NCBI GenBank assembly: GCA_019694165.1
Contig: JAIBCL010000015.1
Location: 106,160-170,159 of the forward strand
DNA: 64,000 nucleotides
Source: Verrucomicrobiaceae bacterium
GTDB taxonomy: Bacteria; Verrucomicrobiota; Verrucomicrobiia; Verrucomicrobiales; Verrucomicrobiaceae
Direction: 5' to 3'
Of this stretch, positions 18,132 to 26,091 are shown piece after piece. The notes beneath the pieces were generated by a model that searched no databases, was not told the DNA's origin, and saw only the letters and a list, made by a program, of their open reading frames with translations. Made by a program: the position numbers and the translations under genes. Each line of letters starts with the position of its first letter. Within the stretch, counting starts at the first letter, position 1.

Positions 18132-19207
18132 CACCGTCACCACAAAGTGGCTGCGGCATTCTGCCGCAGTCCGTCCGCGGGGCTTCCAGCCCCGAGTTCG
18201 AGCTGCCGGGGGCTGGAAGCCCCCGGAACGGACTGCCGCAGAATGCCGCAGCCACTCAGACTGCCGCAGCCACGGAGCGCGGCTTGGAAGGCTGGACGCG
18301 CGCGGTCTTCCCCGCGATGGGCACGCATTGCCAGATCATTTTCCGCGCACCATCTTCGAAACAGGCCGCCGCGTTTCGCGAGGCCGCGATCAGTTGGGTG
18401 CAAGACTTTGAAAACAAATACTCGCGCTTCAAAGCCGGCAGCTTGATCTCCGAGATCAATCGCTCCGCTGGCTCGCGCTGGGTGGAAATCGATGCGGAAC
18501 TCGACTCGATGCTTTCACTTTGCGACTGGTATCATTGGTCCACCGGCGGCGTCTTCGATCCGACCGCGCTGCCGCTGATGCAGCTGTGGGATTATCATGC
18601 GGAGCGGCCGGTCGTCCCGGGCGATGATGAAATCGCCCGCGCGCTCGATGTCATCGGCTGGAGCAAGGTGGAGAAGAAGGCCGGCGGTGTTTTTCTTCCG
18701 CGCGTGGGGATGAGCATCGATCTCGGAGGCATCGGGAAAGAGTACGCGGTGGACCGTGTGCTCGAGATGTCTGCGCGGTGGGGCATGCGGGACATCATGG
18801 TGGATTTCGGCCGTGACATCCGCGTGCATGGAGAAAGTCCGCATGCGGGCGGCTGGCGGGTGGGCCTCGAGCATCCGCACGATCCGGGCCGCTGCTGGGG
18901 TGGCGTGCTGGTGAAGGAGCGCGCGGTAGCGACGTCGGGCGATTACCTGCGCGGCTTCGATGCCGATGGCCGCCGCTACGGCCACATCATCGATCCGCGT
19001 ACGGGCCGGCCCGTGGAGAACGGATGCAATGCGGCCACCGTCATCGCGCAGAGCTGCACGGAGGCCGGCGTGCTTTCGACTGCCGCGCTCGTGCTCGGCC
19101 AGTGCGAGGGGCTGGCGCTCATCGCGCAATCCTGTCTCGCTCAAGGCTGCGTGTGGCGGAATGGCGAACGGCGCGCGACGGCAAGATTCGATGAGTTTGT
19201 CTTTTGA
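18122..19207 (+). CDS. apbE: FAD:protein FMN transferase (ApbE family)
   Basis: ApbE moves FMN from FAD onto a threonine of a periplasmic acceptor and needs Mg. Visible motifs are FPAMGTHCQI at the fold's start, DLGGIGKEYAVDR, VDFGRDIRVHG, ATSGDYLRGFD and the metal/FAD loop HIIDPRTGRPV. The longest frame is 361 aa from an ATG overlapping the DUF3570 stop. Its first roughly 45 codons run through a large palindrome and look non-homologous, so a TTG at 18284 (307 aa) or a nearby codon may be the true start. No signal peptide or lipobox is visible, which is odd for a periplasmic enzyme. A DUF4266 gene follows 3 bp later. Confidence 0.88.
   Translation: MVLAPSPQSGCGILPQSVRGASSPEFELPGAGSPRNGLPQNAAATQTAAATERGLEGWTRAVFPAMGTHCQIIFRAPSSKQAAAFREAAISWVQDFENKYSRFKAGSLISEINRSAGSRWVEIDAELDSMLSLCDWYHWSTGGVFDPTALPLMQLWDYHAERPVVPGDDEIARALDVIGWSKVEKKAGGVFLPRVGMSIDLGGIGKEYAVDRVLEMSARWGMRDIMVDFGRDIRVHGESPHAGGWRVGLEHPHDPGRCWGGVLVKERAVATSGDYLRGFDADGRRYGHIIDPRTGRPVENGCNAATVIAQSCTEAGVLSTAALVLGQCEGLALIAQSCLAQGCVWRNGERRATARFDEFVF
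18147..18255. repeat. Composite palindrome at the DUF3570/apbE junction
   Basis: A nested inverted repeat of 109 bp. The outer arms of 28 bp (18147-18174 and 18228-18255) pair with one mismatch. Inner arms of 15 bp, GGGGCTTCCAGCCCC and its complement, lie at 18179-18193 and 18209-18223. A further partial copy of the outer-arm end (CTGCCGCAGCCAC) follows near 18261. The layout resembles a REP/BIME-type or miniature mobile element. It lies within the possible 5' extension of apbE and could separate or regulate translation of the two genes. Confidence 0.8.
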
Positions 19208-19210
19208 AGC

Positions 19211-19429
19211 ATGAAGACTCGGACGCTCAATCTGCTGGCCCTCGTCATCTGCGTGCTGCTCTGCCAGTGTGCCCAGGTGCCGCTCATGAAGCGCGGGAAA
19301 CTGGCGGACTACACAATGTCTCCCGACCGTGATCCGCCCGCCGTATCGCTCCGCGAGCACGTCTTCTTCTCCCGGGAGGCCGCGTCGGGCGGCCGCGCCA
19401 TCGGCGGCGGTGGATGCGGGTGCAACTGA
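19211..19429 (+). CDS. DUF4266 small lipoprotein-like peptide
   Basis: A 72-aa peptide with a hydrophobic N-terminus ending in a cysteine pair (LLCQC) that could serve as lipobox, though the residues before the cysteine are not a standard L-A/S-G/A-C. The body has the family pattern KRGKLADYTM, FFSREAASGG and a C-terminal GGGGCGCN. DUF4266 peptides are encoded with DUF3570, ApbE and often thioredoxin-like genes. The gene starts three bases after apbE, so the two are probably translationally coupled. The C-terminal Cys-Gly-Cys-Asn could bind metal, form a disulfide or be modified; which is unknown. Confidence 0.85.
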   Translation: MKTRTLNLLALVICVLLCQCAQVPLMKRGKLADYTMSPDRDPPAVSLREHVFFSREAASGGRAIGGGGCGCN

Positions 19430-19594
19430 CGGCCCCGGCGGTGGTTTGCAGGCCCTGTTACGGACTGATGGTGGCGGAGGGCGGGCGACGCTTGCTTTTT
19501 CCCTCTTTCCACCGTCTGTCTGCGGCCCCGGAGCGGAACGTGGTCGTTCACGTCCCTGGCCCTCGCACGTCCGGTTTCCATCGATCGAATCATC

Positions 19595-21481
19595 ATGAAG
19601 AAGACAACGCACCATCGTCCCATCGCAAACCTCATCCTGCTGGCCGCCGGCCTTGTGCTCGGTGTGGTCGGCTGCTCGAAGAAGGACGGTGCCGGGCCAG
19701 GCAAGGGTGCGGCAGGCGGCGGCGCGCCCTTTGCAGGCTACACGCTCGTGCAGACGCTCACGGAGATGAACACCGACCTGCTCGATCTCGATGGCCGTGT
19801 GGTGCACCGCTGGGCCAGCACCTACAAGCTCGGCGGCGGCGCCTACATCCAGCCCGATGGTCGTCTCGTGCGCACCTGCATCCTGCCCCGCAATCCTTTC
19901 AACCAAAGCTGCCCGGGTCTCAGCGGCGCGGCGGAGATCCTCGATTGGGATGGCAGGCAGCTCTGGTCGTATGAATTCGGCACCTCGGAGAAGACGCTGC
20001 ACCACGACATCACGCTGCTGCCGAACGGCAACATCCTCATGCTCGGCGTGGAGCAGAAAAACAAGGAGGACCAGATCGCCATTGGACGTGATCCGGCGCG
20101 CATGAGGCACGATGTGATGTGGTTCGACTACATTGTCGAACTCAAACCGACTGGCAAAAGCGGCGGCGAGATCGTTTGGGAGTGGCACATGTGGGACCAC
20201 TTGATCCAGGACTTCGACAAAACGAAGAAGAACTACGGCGTGGTGGCGGACCACCCTGAGAAGATCGACGTCAACTTCATCGAGGAGAATATCCTGGCGC
20301 GCGGGAGCGCGACTCTGGCGCGCCTGCAGTCGCTCGGTTACGTAGGTGGCGGCAACAGCAGCCCGCGGGGTCCCGGCGGCCCGGGCGGCGGTCCCGCCGG
20401 CCTGCCAGACTGGACCCATGCGAACTCCATCGCCTACAATCCGAAGCTCGACCAGATTGTGATGAGCGTGCGCGGCCCGTGCGAGTTGTGGGTGCTCGAT
20501 CACAGCACGACGACCGCAGAGTCCGCGACCGAAAAGGGCGGGAAGCACGGCAAGGGCGGCGGCCTCCTTTATCGCTGGGGAAACCCGCAGGCCTACCAGC
20601 GTGGCGCGCCGCAGGATCAGAGGCTCTTCGGCCAGCACGATGTGCATTGGATCGACGACGGCCTGCCCGGCGGCGGCAACATCCTGCTCTTCAACAACGG
20701 CGACAATCGCAAGGACGGCGCCTACTCGTCGATCGAAGAGATCACGCCGCCGGTGAAAGCCGACGGCTCCTACGAGCTGGAGGAAGGCCAGAGCTACGGT
20801 CCGGAAAAGCCCTCGTGGCGCTACATGGCGGAGCCGAAGGAGGCGTTCTTCTCGCAATTCCTCTCCGGCGTGCAGCGCCTGCCGAATGGCAACACACTCA
20901 TCTGCGCCGGCATGACCACCGAGCTGTTCGAGGTGACCCGCGACGGCAAGACCGTGTGGAAGAAGCGCCTCACCGATCTCGCTCAAGATCCCAGCCCGCA
21001 GCGCCCGAGCCGGCCGATGGCGGGCGGGCCCGGTGGCGGCAAGGGACCGGGCGGACAGACGCCGATGCTGCCGCCGCGCCCGCTGCTGATGGAGCCTGCA
21101 GGCAAGCACGGACTCGATGCATTTGAAATCAACTTCCTGCTCGGGCAGGACCCTTTGCTGCCTTCTTCGCCGCCGCCGCCCGACGGCGGACCCGACATGG
21201 CGCAAGGCGGTCCGCCTGGTGGTCCAGGCGGCCCCGGGAACATGGCCGGCGGCCCGCCCGGCGGCTCCAAAGGCCCTGGCAACATGGCTGGCCCGCCCGG
21301 TGGTCCCGGTGGCGGCCCTCCGGGCGGACCTGGCGGACGCGGACCTGGTGGTCCAGGCATGAGACCCGGTGGCGGCGGTGGTCCGCCGACGAAGGGGATC
21401 TTCCGCGCCACGCGCTATGCGCTGGATCATCCGGCTTTCAAGGGGCGTGATCTCAAGCCTCTGGCACCCGGTGCCGAGTGA
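19595..21481 (+). CDS. Arylsulfotransferase-like (ASST) lipoprotein with Gly/Pro-rich C-terminal region
   Basis: A 628-aa protein with a lipoprotein signal (LGVVGCSKK, lipidated Cys near residue 27). The main part is a beta-propeller of the arylsulfotransferase type: GYTLVQTLTEMNTDLLDLDGRVVHRW, LHHDITLLPNGNILML, IVWEWHMWDHL, GQHDVHWIDDGLPGGGNILLFNNG and LPNGNTLICAG. True ASST enzymes transfer sulfate between phenols through a histidine. The His-rich segments here (LHHD, QHDVHW) are compatible, but activity is unproven. About residues 470-610 are a low-complexity Gly-Pro tract built of GGPGG/GPPGG blocks, broken by a short conserved segment with FEINFLLGQDP. The last 20 residues are ordinary. 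Confidence 0.75.
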   Translation: MKKTTHHRPIANLILLAAGLVLGVVGCSKKDGAGPGKGAAGGGAPFAGYTLVQTLTEMNTDLLDLDGRVVHRWASTYKLGGGAYIQPDGRLVRTCILPRNPFNQSCPGLSGAAEILDWDGRQLWSYEFGTSEKTLHHDITLLPNGNILMLGVEQKNKEDQIAIGRDPARMRHDVMWFDYIVELKPTGKSGGEIVWEWHMWDHLIQDFDKTKKNYGVVADHPEKIDVNFIEENILARGSATLARLQSLGYVGGGNSSPRGPGGPGGGPAGLPDWTHANSIAYNPKLDQIVMSVRGPCELWVLDHSTTTAESATEKGGKHGKGGGLLYRWGNPQAYQRGAPQDQRLFGQHDVHWIDDGLPGGGNILLFNNGDNRKDGAYSSIEEITPPVKADGSYELEEGQSYGPEKPSWRYMAEPKEAFFSQFLSGVQRLPNGNTLICAGMTTELFEVTRDGKTVWKKRLTDLAQDPSPQRPSRPMAGGPGGGKGPGGQTPMLPPRPLLMEPAGKHGLDAFEINFLLGQDPLLPSSPPPPDGGPDMAQGGPPGGPGGPGNMAGGPPGGSKGPGNMAGPPGGPGGGPPGGPGGRGPGGPGMRPGGGGGPPTKGIFRATRYALDHPAFKGRDLKPLAPGAE

Positions 21482-21523
21482 TGTCGCTCTGCTGTTGATC
21501 CCTGAATCGAAGCCTGTCGCCCG

Positions 21524-23548
21524 ATGTTTGTGCCTCAGACCCCGTTGCCGCCCGACGTGCTCGCCTACATCGGCCCCGGCGCGGGCTTCACGTTCATCGG
21601 CTCGTTCCTCATTCTCATCTCGGCCGTCGCGCTCGTGTTCGTGACGCTGCTCACGTATCCGTTCCGCCTGCTGTTTGGGAAGCTCTTCAGCCGCACGAAG
21701 AAGCGCCGCAAAACAGACACGAAGCGAGTCATCGTCCTCGGCCTCGATGGCATGGACCCGCGCCGCATCGACCGCCTCATGGCAGCCGGCCGTTTGCCAA
21801 ACTTCGCCAAGCTCGCCGAGCAGGGCGTTTACAGCCGCATCGAGTCCAGCATCCCGCCCATCTCGCCGTGCGCGTGGTCGTGCTTCATGACCGGCTCGAA
21901 TCCTGGCAAGCACAACATCTTCGACTTCCTCAATCGCGATCTGCAGACCTACCTGCCGGAGCTGTCGTCATCGGTCATCCGCACCGATTCCAAAGGCCGC
22001 CCATCGCTCAAACTCCTGCGCAAGAGCATCCCCTTCTGGCACATCCTCGGCGAGCATGGCGTCTTCAGCACTGTCCTGCGCGTGCCGATCACATTCCCGC
22101 CGGAGAAGTTTCGCGGCCTGCTTTTGTCCGGCATGTGCGTGCCTGATCTGCGTGGCTCACAGGGCACCTTCACCTGCTTCTCCGAACAATCGACCGAAGT
22201 CTTCGAAGGCGGCGAGATCATCGCCGTCACGTTCACCGATCACCTCTGCAAAACCGCGCTGCCGGGTCCGCCTGATCCGAAAAACGGTGACGAGCTGATG
22301 AAACTGCCCGTCACGCTCAATCGCAATCCGAAGAAGGGCGATTGCGAGGTCACGCTCCTCAGCGAGCGCGTCACGCTCGAACTCGGCGAGTACTCCGAGT
22401 GGATCCGCGTCAGCTACAAGATCGGCGCGTTTTCAAAAGTTCACGGCATCTGCCGCCTCATGCTCGTGAGCAAGGCGCCCTTCCGCCTCTACGTCACGCC
22501 GATCAACATCGACCCCGAGAATCCCGCGCTGCCCGTCTCGCATCCGAACTTTTACTCCGTCTATCTCTCGAAGCTCCACGGCTCCTACGCCACGCTCGGC
22601 CTCGCCGAAGACACCTGGGCGCACACCGAAGGCGTCATCGATGACAAAGGCTTCCTCGATCAAAGCTACAACATCGACGACGAGCGCGAGCGCATGTGGT
22701 TCGACGCGCTCGACCGCACCCGCCACGGCATGTGCTGCGTCGTCTTCGATACACCCGACCGCATCCAGCACATGTTCATGCGTCCGCGCGACGTGCAGCC
22801 CGGCACCATGGTCGATCCCACCGCACCGAACGACACGCTCGACAGGATGTATGAGAAGATGGACGGCATCGTCGGCAAGACGATGAAGAAGGTGAAGAAG
22901 AACGATGTCTTCTTCGTCCTCTCCGACCACGGCTTCACCACCTTCGATCGCGGCGTGAATCTGAACGCTTGGCTCCAGCAGGAAGGCTACCTCCAAACTG
23001 AGCCTGGCGACAAAAAAGCCCGCTACCTGCGCGGCATCGACTGGTCAAAGACCTCCGCCTACGTCTTCGGTCTCGCCGGCATGTATCTCAATGTCGCCGG
23101 TCGCGAGAGCAAAGGCATCGTCGATAAAGCCAAGACCGCCGCCCTGAAGGCCGAGATCACCGAAAAGCTCCTCCAACTCGTCGATCCCGCCACCGATCGC
23201 AAAGTCATCCACGCCGTTCACGACTCCTCCGTCTGCTACAAAGGTCCGTATGCGAACAGCGGCCCCGACCTCCTCGTCGGATTCGCCGAAGGCTACCGCG
23301 CCTCCTGGCGCGCCGCCGCCGGTGAAGTGGACGAACCGCTCTTCACCGACAACGAAAAAAGCTGGAGCGGCGATCACTGTGTCGATCGCTCCGTCGTCCC
23401 CGGCATGTTCTTCTGCAATCGGAAGCTCGACCTCAAAGACGGCATCGGCCTCATCGACATGGCCCCCACCATCCTCGACCTCTTCGGAATCAATGCGCCG
23501 GGGAACATGGATGGGAGGGTGAAGACCTCAGCGGCGAACGCCAAGTAG
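21524..23548 (+). CDS. Membrane-anchored type I phosphodiesterase/nucleotide pyrophosphatase-like protein (alkaline phosphatase superfamily)
   Basis: A 674-aa protein with one N-terminal membrane helix (about residues 21-46), a basic linker, and a phosphodiesterase domain opening VIVLGLDGMDPRRIDRLMAAG. The nucleophile region is PPISPCAWSCFMTGSNPGKHNIFDF, with metal ligands in VLSDHGFTTF and a C-terminal SGDHCVDRSVVPG. The substrate is unknown; relatives act on nucleotides or phospholipids. The last roughly 65 codons reappear about 2.1 kb downstream as a gene fragment with 9 differences in 196 bp. The two copies flank an ATPase/TOPRIM cassette. This copy ends in a different tail (VKTSAANAK) than the downstream fragment (VKR). 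Confidence 0.85.
   Translation: MFVPQTPLPPDVLAYIGPGAGFTFIGSFLILISAVALVFVTLLTYPFRLLFGKLFSRTKKRRKTDTKRVIVLGLDGMDPRRIDRLMAAGRLPNFAKLAEQGVYSRIESSIPPISPCAWSCFMTGSNPGKHNIFDFLNRDLQTYLPELSSSVIRTDSKGRPSLKLLRKSIPFWHILGEHGVFSTVLRVPITFPPEKFRGLLLSGMCVPDLRGSQGTFTCFSEQSTEVFEGGEIIAVTFTDHLCKTALPGPPDPKNGDELMKLPVTLNRNPKKGDCEVTLLSERVTLELGEYSEWIRVSYKIGAFSKVHGICRLMLVSKAPFRLYVTPINIDPENPALPVSHPNFYSVYLSKLHGSYATLGLAEDTWAHTEGVIDDKGFLDQSYNIDDERERMWFDALDRTRHGMCCVVFDTPDRIQHMFMRPRDVQPGTMVDPTAPNDTLDRMYEKMDGIVGKTMKKVKKNDVFFVLSDHGFTTFDRGVNLNAWLQQEGYLQTEPGDKKARYLRGIDWSKTSAYVFGLAGMYLNVAGRESKGIVDKAKTAALKAEITEKLLQLVDPATDRKVIHAVHDSSVCYKGPYANSGPDLLVGFAEGYRASWRAAAGEVDEPLFTDNEKSWSGDHCVDRSVVPGMFFCNRKLDLKDGIGLIDMAPTILDLFGINAPGNMDGRVKTSAANAK
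23331..23526 (+). repeat. Left copy of a 196-bp direct repeat flanking the ATPase/TOPRIM cassette
   Basis: Aligned base by base with 25480-25675 (offset 2149), 187 of 196 positions are identical. The copy forms the 3' coding end of the phosphodiesterase gene. Differences cluster near the end (ATCAATGCG here, ATCGACACG there), and similarity stops at the final codons, where the two copies end differently. It marks one edge of the inserted or duplicated segment. Confidence 0.9.
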
Positions 23549-23638
23549 TCCGGGCATTCCGTGACCGGAATCGTTCTCGCGCAGACTGCTTGCCGCTGGC
23601 AACCTCGGCGGCTAGTATCCGCTCCAAGCTCGGCTTCC

Positions 23639-24694
23639 ATGATCACCGCACTGCGCATCCGCCATTTCAAGAACCACGGGGATACTCGCTTGGAATTTGG
23701 GCGCTTTACGGTGCTGGCCGGGCCAAACGGTTCGGGAAAAACAAACGCGCTGCGTGCGCTTGAGGCTTTTCGGAAGCCACAGATTCATGTGGAGCATCGC
23801 GACTCCGCGCAAGAGGAGCTGCTTTTTGACCTTGAAGGCACGAGAGGGGAACACAAGTGGCAGGCGAGTTGCGGACTGACGAGCGACGTTTTCTGGGTGA
23901 CAGAGGAGACGGCAAACCGGATCACGAGCGATCTTCGCTATTCGCTGGGCGGCTTGTTCTACTTCAAACCGAGTTTGGAGAAGCTGCGCGGGCCTTCCTA
24001 CACGCCCGAACTGCCGCCGACGATCAAACCCGACGGCTCCGAGTTCGCCTCGGCAGCCGCCTACATGATGACCAAGGAGCCGGCTCGTTTTGAGTCTGCT
24101 CTGAAAGCCATCCGAGAGGTGCTGCCGTGGCTGAAACGCATTCGCGCGGACCGCGAAACCGTCGCGCTCATCAAGAAAAAGTTCATCACCGTCGGCGGCA
24201 AGGAAGTGGCCTATGAAGAGGCTGAGCCGGTGCCGGGCGACTCGCTGCGCTATGACGTGCATGATGAGATCGATCTGAAGGGCACCGACATGAGCGATGG
24301 CACGCTTTATTTGGTGTCGGTCATGTTTTTGGTTCATGCGCTCCCTCAGCCTGCAATCCTGCTGCTGGACGACATCGAGCAGGGGCTGCATCCGCTGGCT
24401 CAACGAGGTGTCCTGCGCGTGCTGCAGGCGCTGCTGGAGAAGCGGAAGGAAATGCAGATCATCGCCACCACCCATTCCCCGTTCGTCATCGATGAGTTTG
24501 ACGCCGAGGATGTCTGGCTGCTTACGCCGGACAGCAATGGTGTATCGCACGCGAAGCGTCTGTCCGATCACCCCAATCAAAAAGAGGCCCTCAAGGTCCT
24601 GTCTCCGGGTGAGCTTTGGACGGCGGAGGGCGAGGGCTGGGTTCTCGATCAACCGCACGTACTCAAAGTTTCTCACGCCGCCCATGAACGTTGA
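23639..24694 (+). CDS. AAA/ABC-type ATPase (RecF/SMC/OLD-like), putative defence protein
   Basis: A 351-aa protein opening MITALRIRHFKNHGDT, as in RecF-like ATPases. The Walker A motif is GPNGSGKT (residues 28-35), an ABC-type signature-like MSDGTLYLVS lies near residue 220, Walker B is ILLLDDIEQGLHP, and a switch histidine follows in TTHSPFVID. This set is shared by the OLD, AbiLii and PARIS ATPases and other stand-alone ATPases that pair with nucleases or TOPRIM proteins. Its end overlaps the next gene by 11 bases. The frame extends back to 23561, but the conserved N-terminus fixes the start. The pair lies between two copies of a direct repeat. A defence role is inferred from architecture and context. 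Confidence 0.85.
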   Translation: MITALRIRHFKNHGDTRLEFGRFTVLAGPNGSGKTNALRALEAFRKPQIHVEHRDSAQEELLFDLEGTRGEHKWQASCGLTSDVFWVTEETANRITSDLRYSLGGLFYFKPSLEKLRGPSYTPELPPTIKPDGSEFASAAAYMMTKEPARFESALKAIREVLPWLKRIRADRETVALIKKKFITVGGKEVAYEEAEPVPGDSLRYDVHDEIDLKGTDMSDGTLYLVSVMFLVHALPQPAILLLDDIEQGLHPLAQRGVLRVLQALLEKRKEMQIIATTHSPFVIDEFDAEDVWLLTPDSNGVSHAKRLSDHPNQKEALKVLSPGELWTAEGEGWVLDQPHVLKVSHAAHER

Positions 24695-25403
24695 AGTCAT
24701 CGTCGTGGCCGAGGCACGGGCCGACTTCGAGATGGCTTTTGGTCTCACCCGGCGGATGAGCAAAGAAGTGAGGCCGAATTGCTCACTGGCGAGCCGCGGT
24801 TTAGAAAGCGAGCCTGATTTCACCCAATGGAAGAACGTGTGTGAAATCTCAGCTCGCCACAAACGCATTCGAAGGTTCTCGCTTGAGAGAGGCGCGTTCA
24901 GAGGCGGTGATGCTGAAACGGCATGGCAGGTTGCCGCCGTGTCGAGCTTGCAGCCGATCGGTGAATCCGTCCGCGTGATCTTGCTCGTGCGCGACACCGA
25001 CAACGATAAACCAAGGGCGCAGTCGCTCGGCGAGGAAGTTTCACGTCTTCAACAGAACGGAATCGCGTTCCTGCTCGCCCAGCCTCATCCGAAACGGGAG
25101 GCGTGGATTCTGAACGGCTTCGTTCCAGGAAACTCGCGTGAAGAGCAACTGCTGAAAGGCGAACGTAACAGGCTCAATTTCGATCCTGTGCTACATAGCG
25201 ACCGGCTGACTTCCAAAGGCAACGAAGGCGAGCGCAACGCAAAGCGAGTGGTGAAGCTAGTCACCGACGGCGACAAAGACCGGGAAGCCGATTGCTGGCG
25301 GGCCGTGCCTCTTGAGGATCTCCGAAAACGCGGCTCTCAAACCGGCCTCAAACGGTTTCTTGACGGCGTTCAAACATGGTTGGTACAGCATGTCCCTTCC
25401 TGA
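24684..25403 (+). CDS. TOPRIM-like partner protein of the upstream ATPase
   Basis: A 239-aa protein whose ATG lies 11 bases inside the end of the ATPase gene. Features fitting a TOPRIM-like fold are a first strand with VEVIVVAEARAD (Glu10, Asp14), a hydrophobic strand ending in an acidic cluster VRVILLVRDTDND (Asp104, Asp106, Asp108), and a later PKREAWILNGF (Glu139). A helical C-terminus ends in FLDGVQTWLVQHV. No named domain is certain; DUF4276- or DUF4435-type proteins are the closest match by pattern. It probably acts with the ATPase as a nuclease or effector (inference). Codon use appears less GC-rich than in the flanking phosphodiesterase gene. Confidence 0.7.
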   Translation: MNVEVIVVAEARADFEMAFGLTRRMSKEVRPNCSLASRGLESEPDFTQWKNVCEISARHKRIRRFSLERGAFRGGDAETAWQVAAVSSLQPIGESVRVILLVRDTDNDKPRAQSLGEEVSRLQQNGIAFLLAQPHPKREAWILNGFVPGNSREEQLLKGERNRLNFDPVLHSDRLTSKGNEGERNAKRVVKLVTDGDKDREADCWRAVPLEDLRKRGSQTGLKRFLDGVQTWLVQHVPS

Positions 25404-25477
25404 CCATTTCTAGTTGGTCTGTTATGAGCTGACTTCTCTCCTGTTGGATATTGTTTCTGTTACCACGCCGGCTGATT

Positions 25478-25679
25478 TAACGAGCCGCTCTTCACCGACA
25501 ACGAGAAAAGCTGGAGCGGCGACCACTGCGTCGATCGCTCCGTCGTCCCCGGCATGTTCTTCTGCAATCGGAAGCTCGACCTCAAAGACGGCATCGGCCT
25601 CATCGACATGGCCCCCACCATCCTCGACCTCTTCGGTATCGACACGCCGGGGAACATGGATGGGAAGGTGAAGAGATAG
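25478..25679 (+). pseudogene. Duplicated 3' fragment of the phosphodiesterase gene (right direct repeat)
   Basis: The fragment continues the phosphodiesterase reading frame for about 66 codons (EPLFTDNEKSWSGDHCVDR through GNMDGKVKR) and ends in TAG. A TGA lies in frame just upstream, and there is no start codon, so it is not an independent gene. Of 196 aligned bases 187 match the upstream copy at 23331-23526. Most differences are silent, so both copies were under coding constraint or diverged recently. It may be the original end of the gene, displaced when the cassette was acquired, or a piece brought in with the cassette. Confidence 0.88.
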
Positions 25680-26091
25680 TCGTGCGGTGATTGCAGTGAG
25701 ATTGCAGAAGCGCTGAAGCCTGGACTTCGTCTGCTGAGAAACGGTGCCTCAGACCAAGCTGCACCCACCGATTCATCAATTGCATTTTCCGCCAAATCGT
25801 TGCGGGCAAGCCGAAACAACGATCACTCATCGCGGCGAGCGCGGGTGCCAAGAATGCCAGGAGTCCATCCCTTTGGGTTTTGGAGGTAACGGACGCTGGT
25901 CGAGTTCAGCAAGTTTCTCCGGCATCGCTGGCGGCTCCTCCTCAGCACGCGGGCCAGTCAGGAAGTGGTGGCGTTGGGGGCACCTCCGCACGCTGAAATG
26001 TGGCTTCGTTCGGGGATATGGCTGACACGGCGACGCAAGCTGACCCATGTGAGGCGATAACGGCAAAGGGCGAGGACATGAGATGAACGTA
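25680..26091. other. Intergenic stretch without recognised gene
   Basis: About 410 bp between the phosphodiesterase fragment and the convergent sulfatase gene. Short open frames exist on both strands, but none has a recognisable domain, a clear start or consistent codon use. No transposase motif, terminal repeat or T-tracted terminator was recognised. It could contain decayed remains of the acquisition event next to it. Confidence 0.5.

Noticed and set aside
18131..18260. Rho-independent terminator after the DUF3570 gene
   Set aside because: The palindrome is large and GC-rich but lacks a following T-run, and apbE continues in the same direction. It fits a repeat better.
21181..21400. Minisatellite/CRISPR-like repeats
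   Set aside because: The repeats are irregular codons of a Gly/Pro-rich coding region, not evenly spaced DNA repeats.
18515..21913. Very long open frame on the minus strand across apbE, DUF4266 and ASST genes
   Set aside because: It is antisense to three recognisable genes. Its translation is rich in Arg/His/Gly with no domain, typical of a GC-driven shadow frame.
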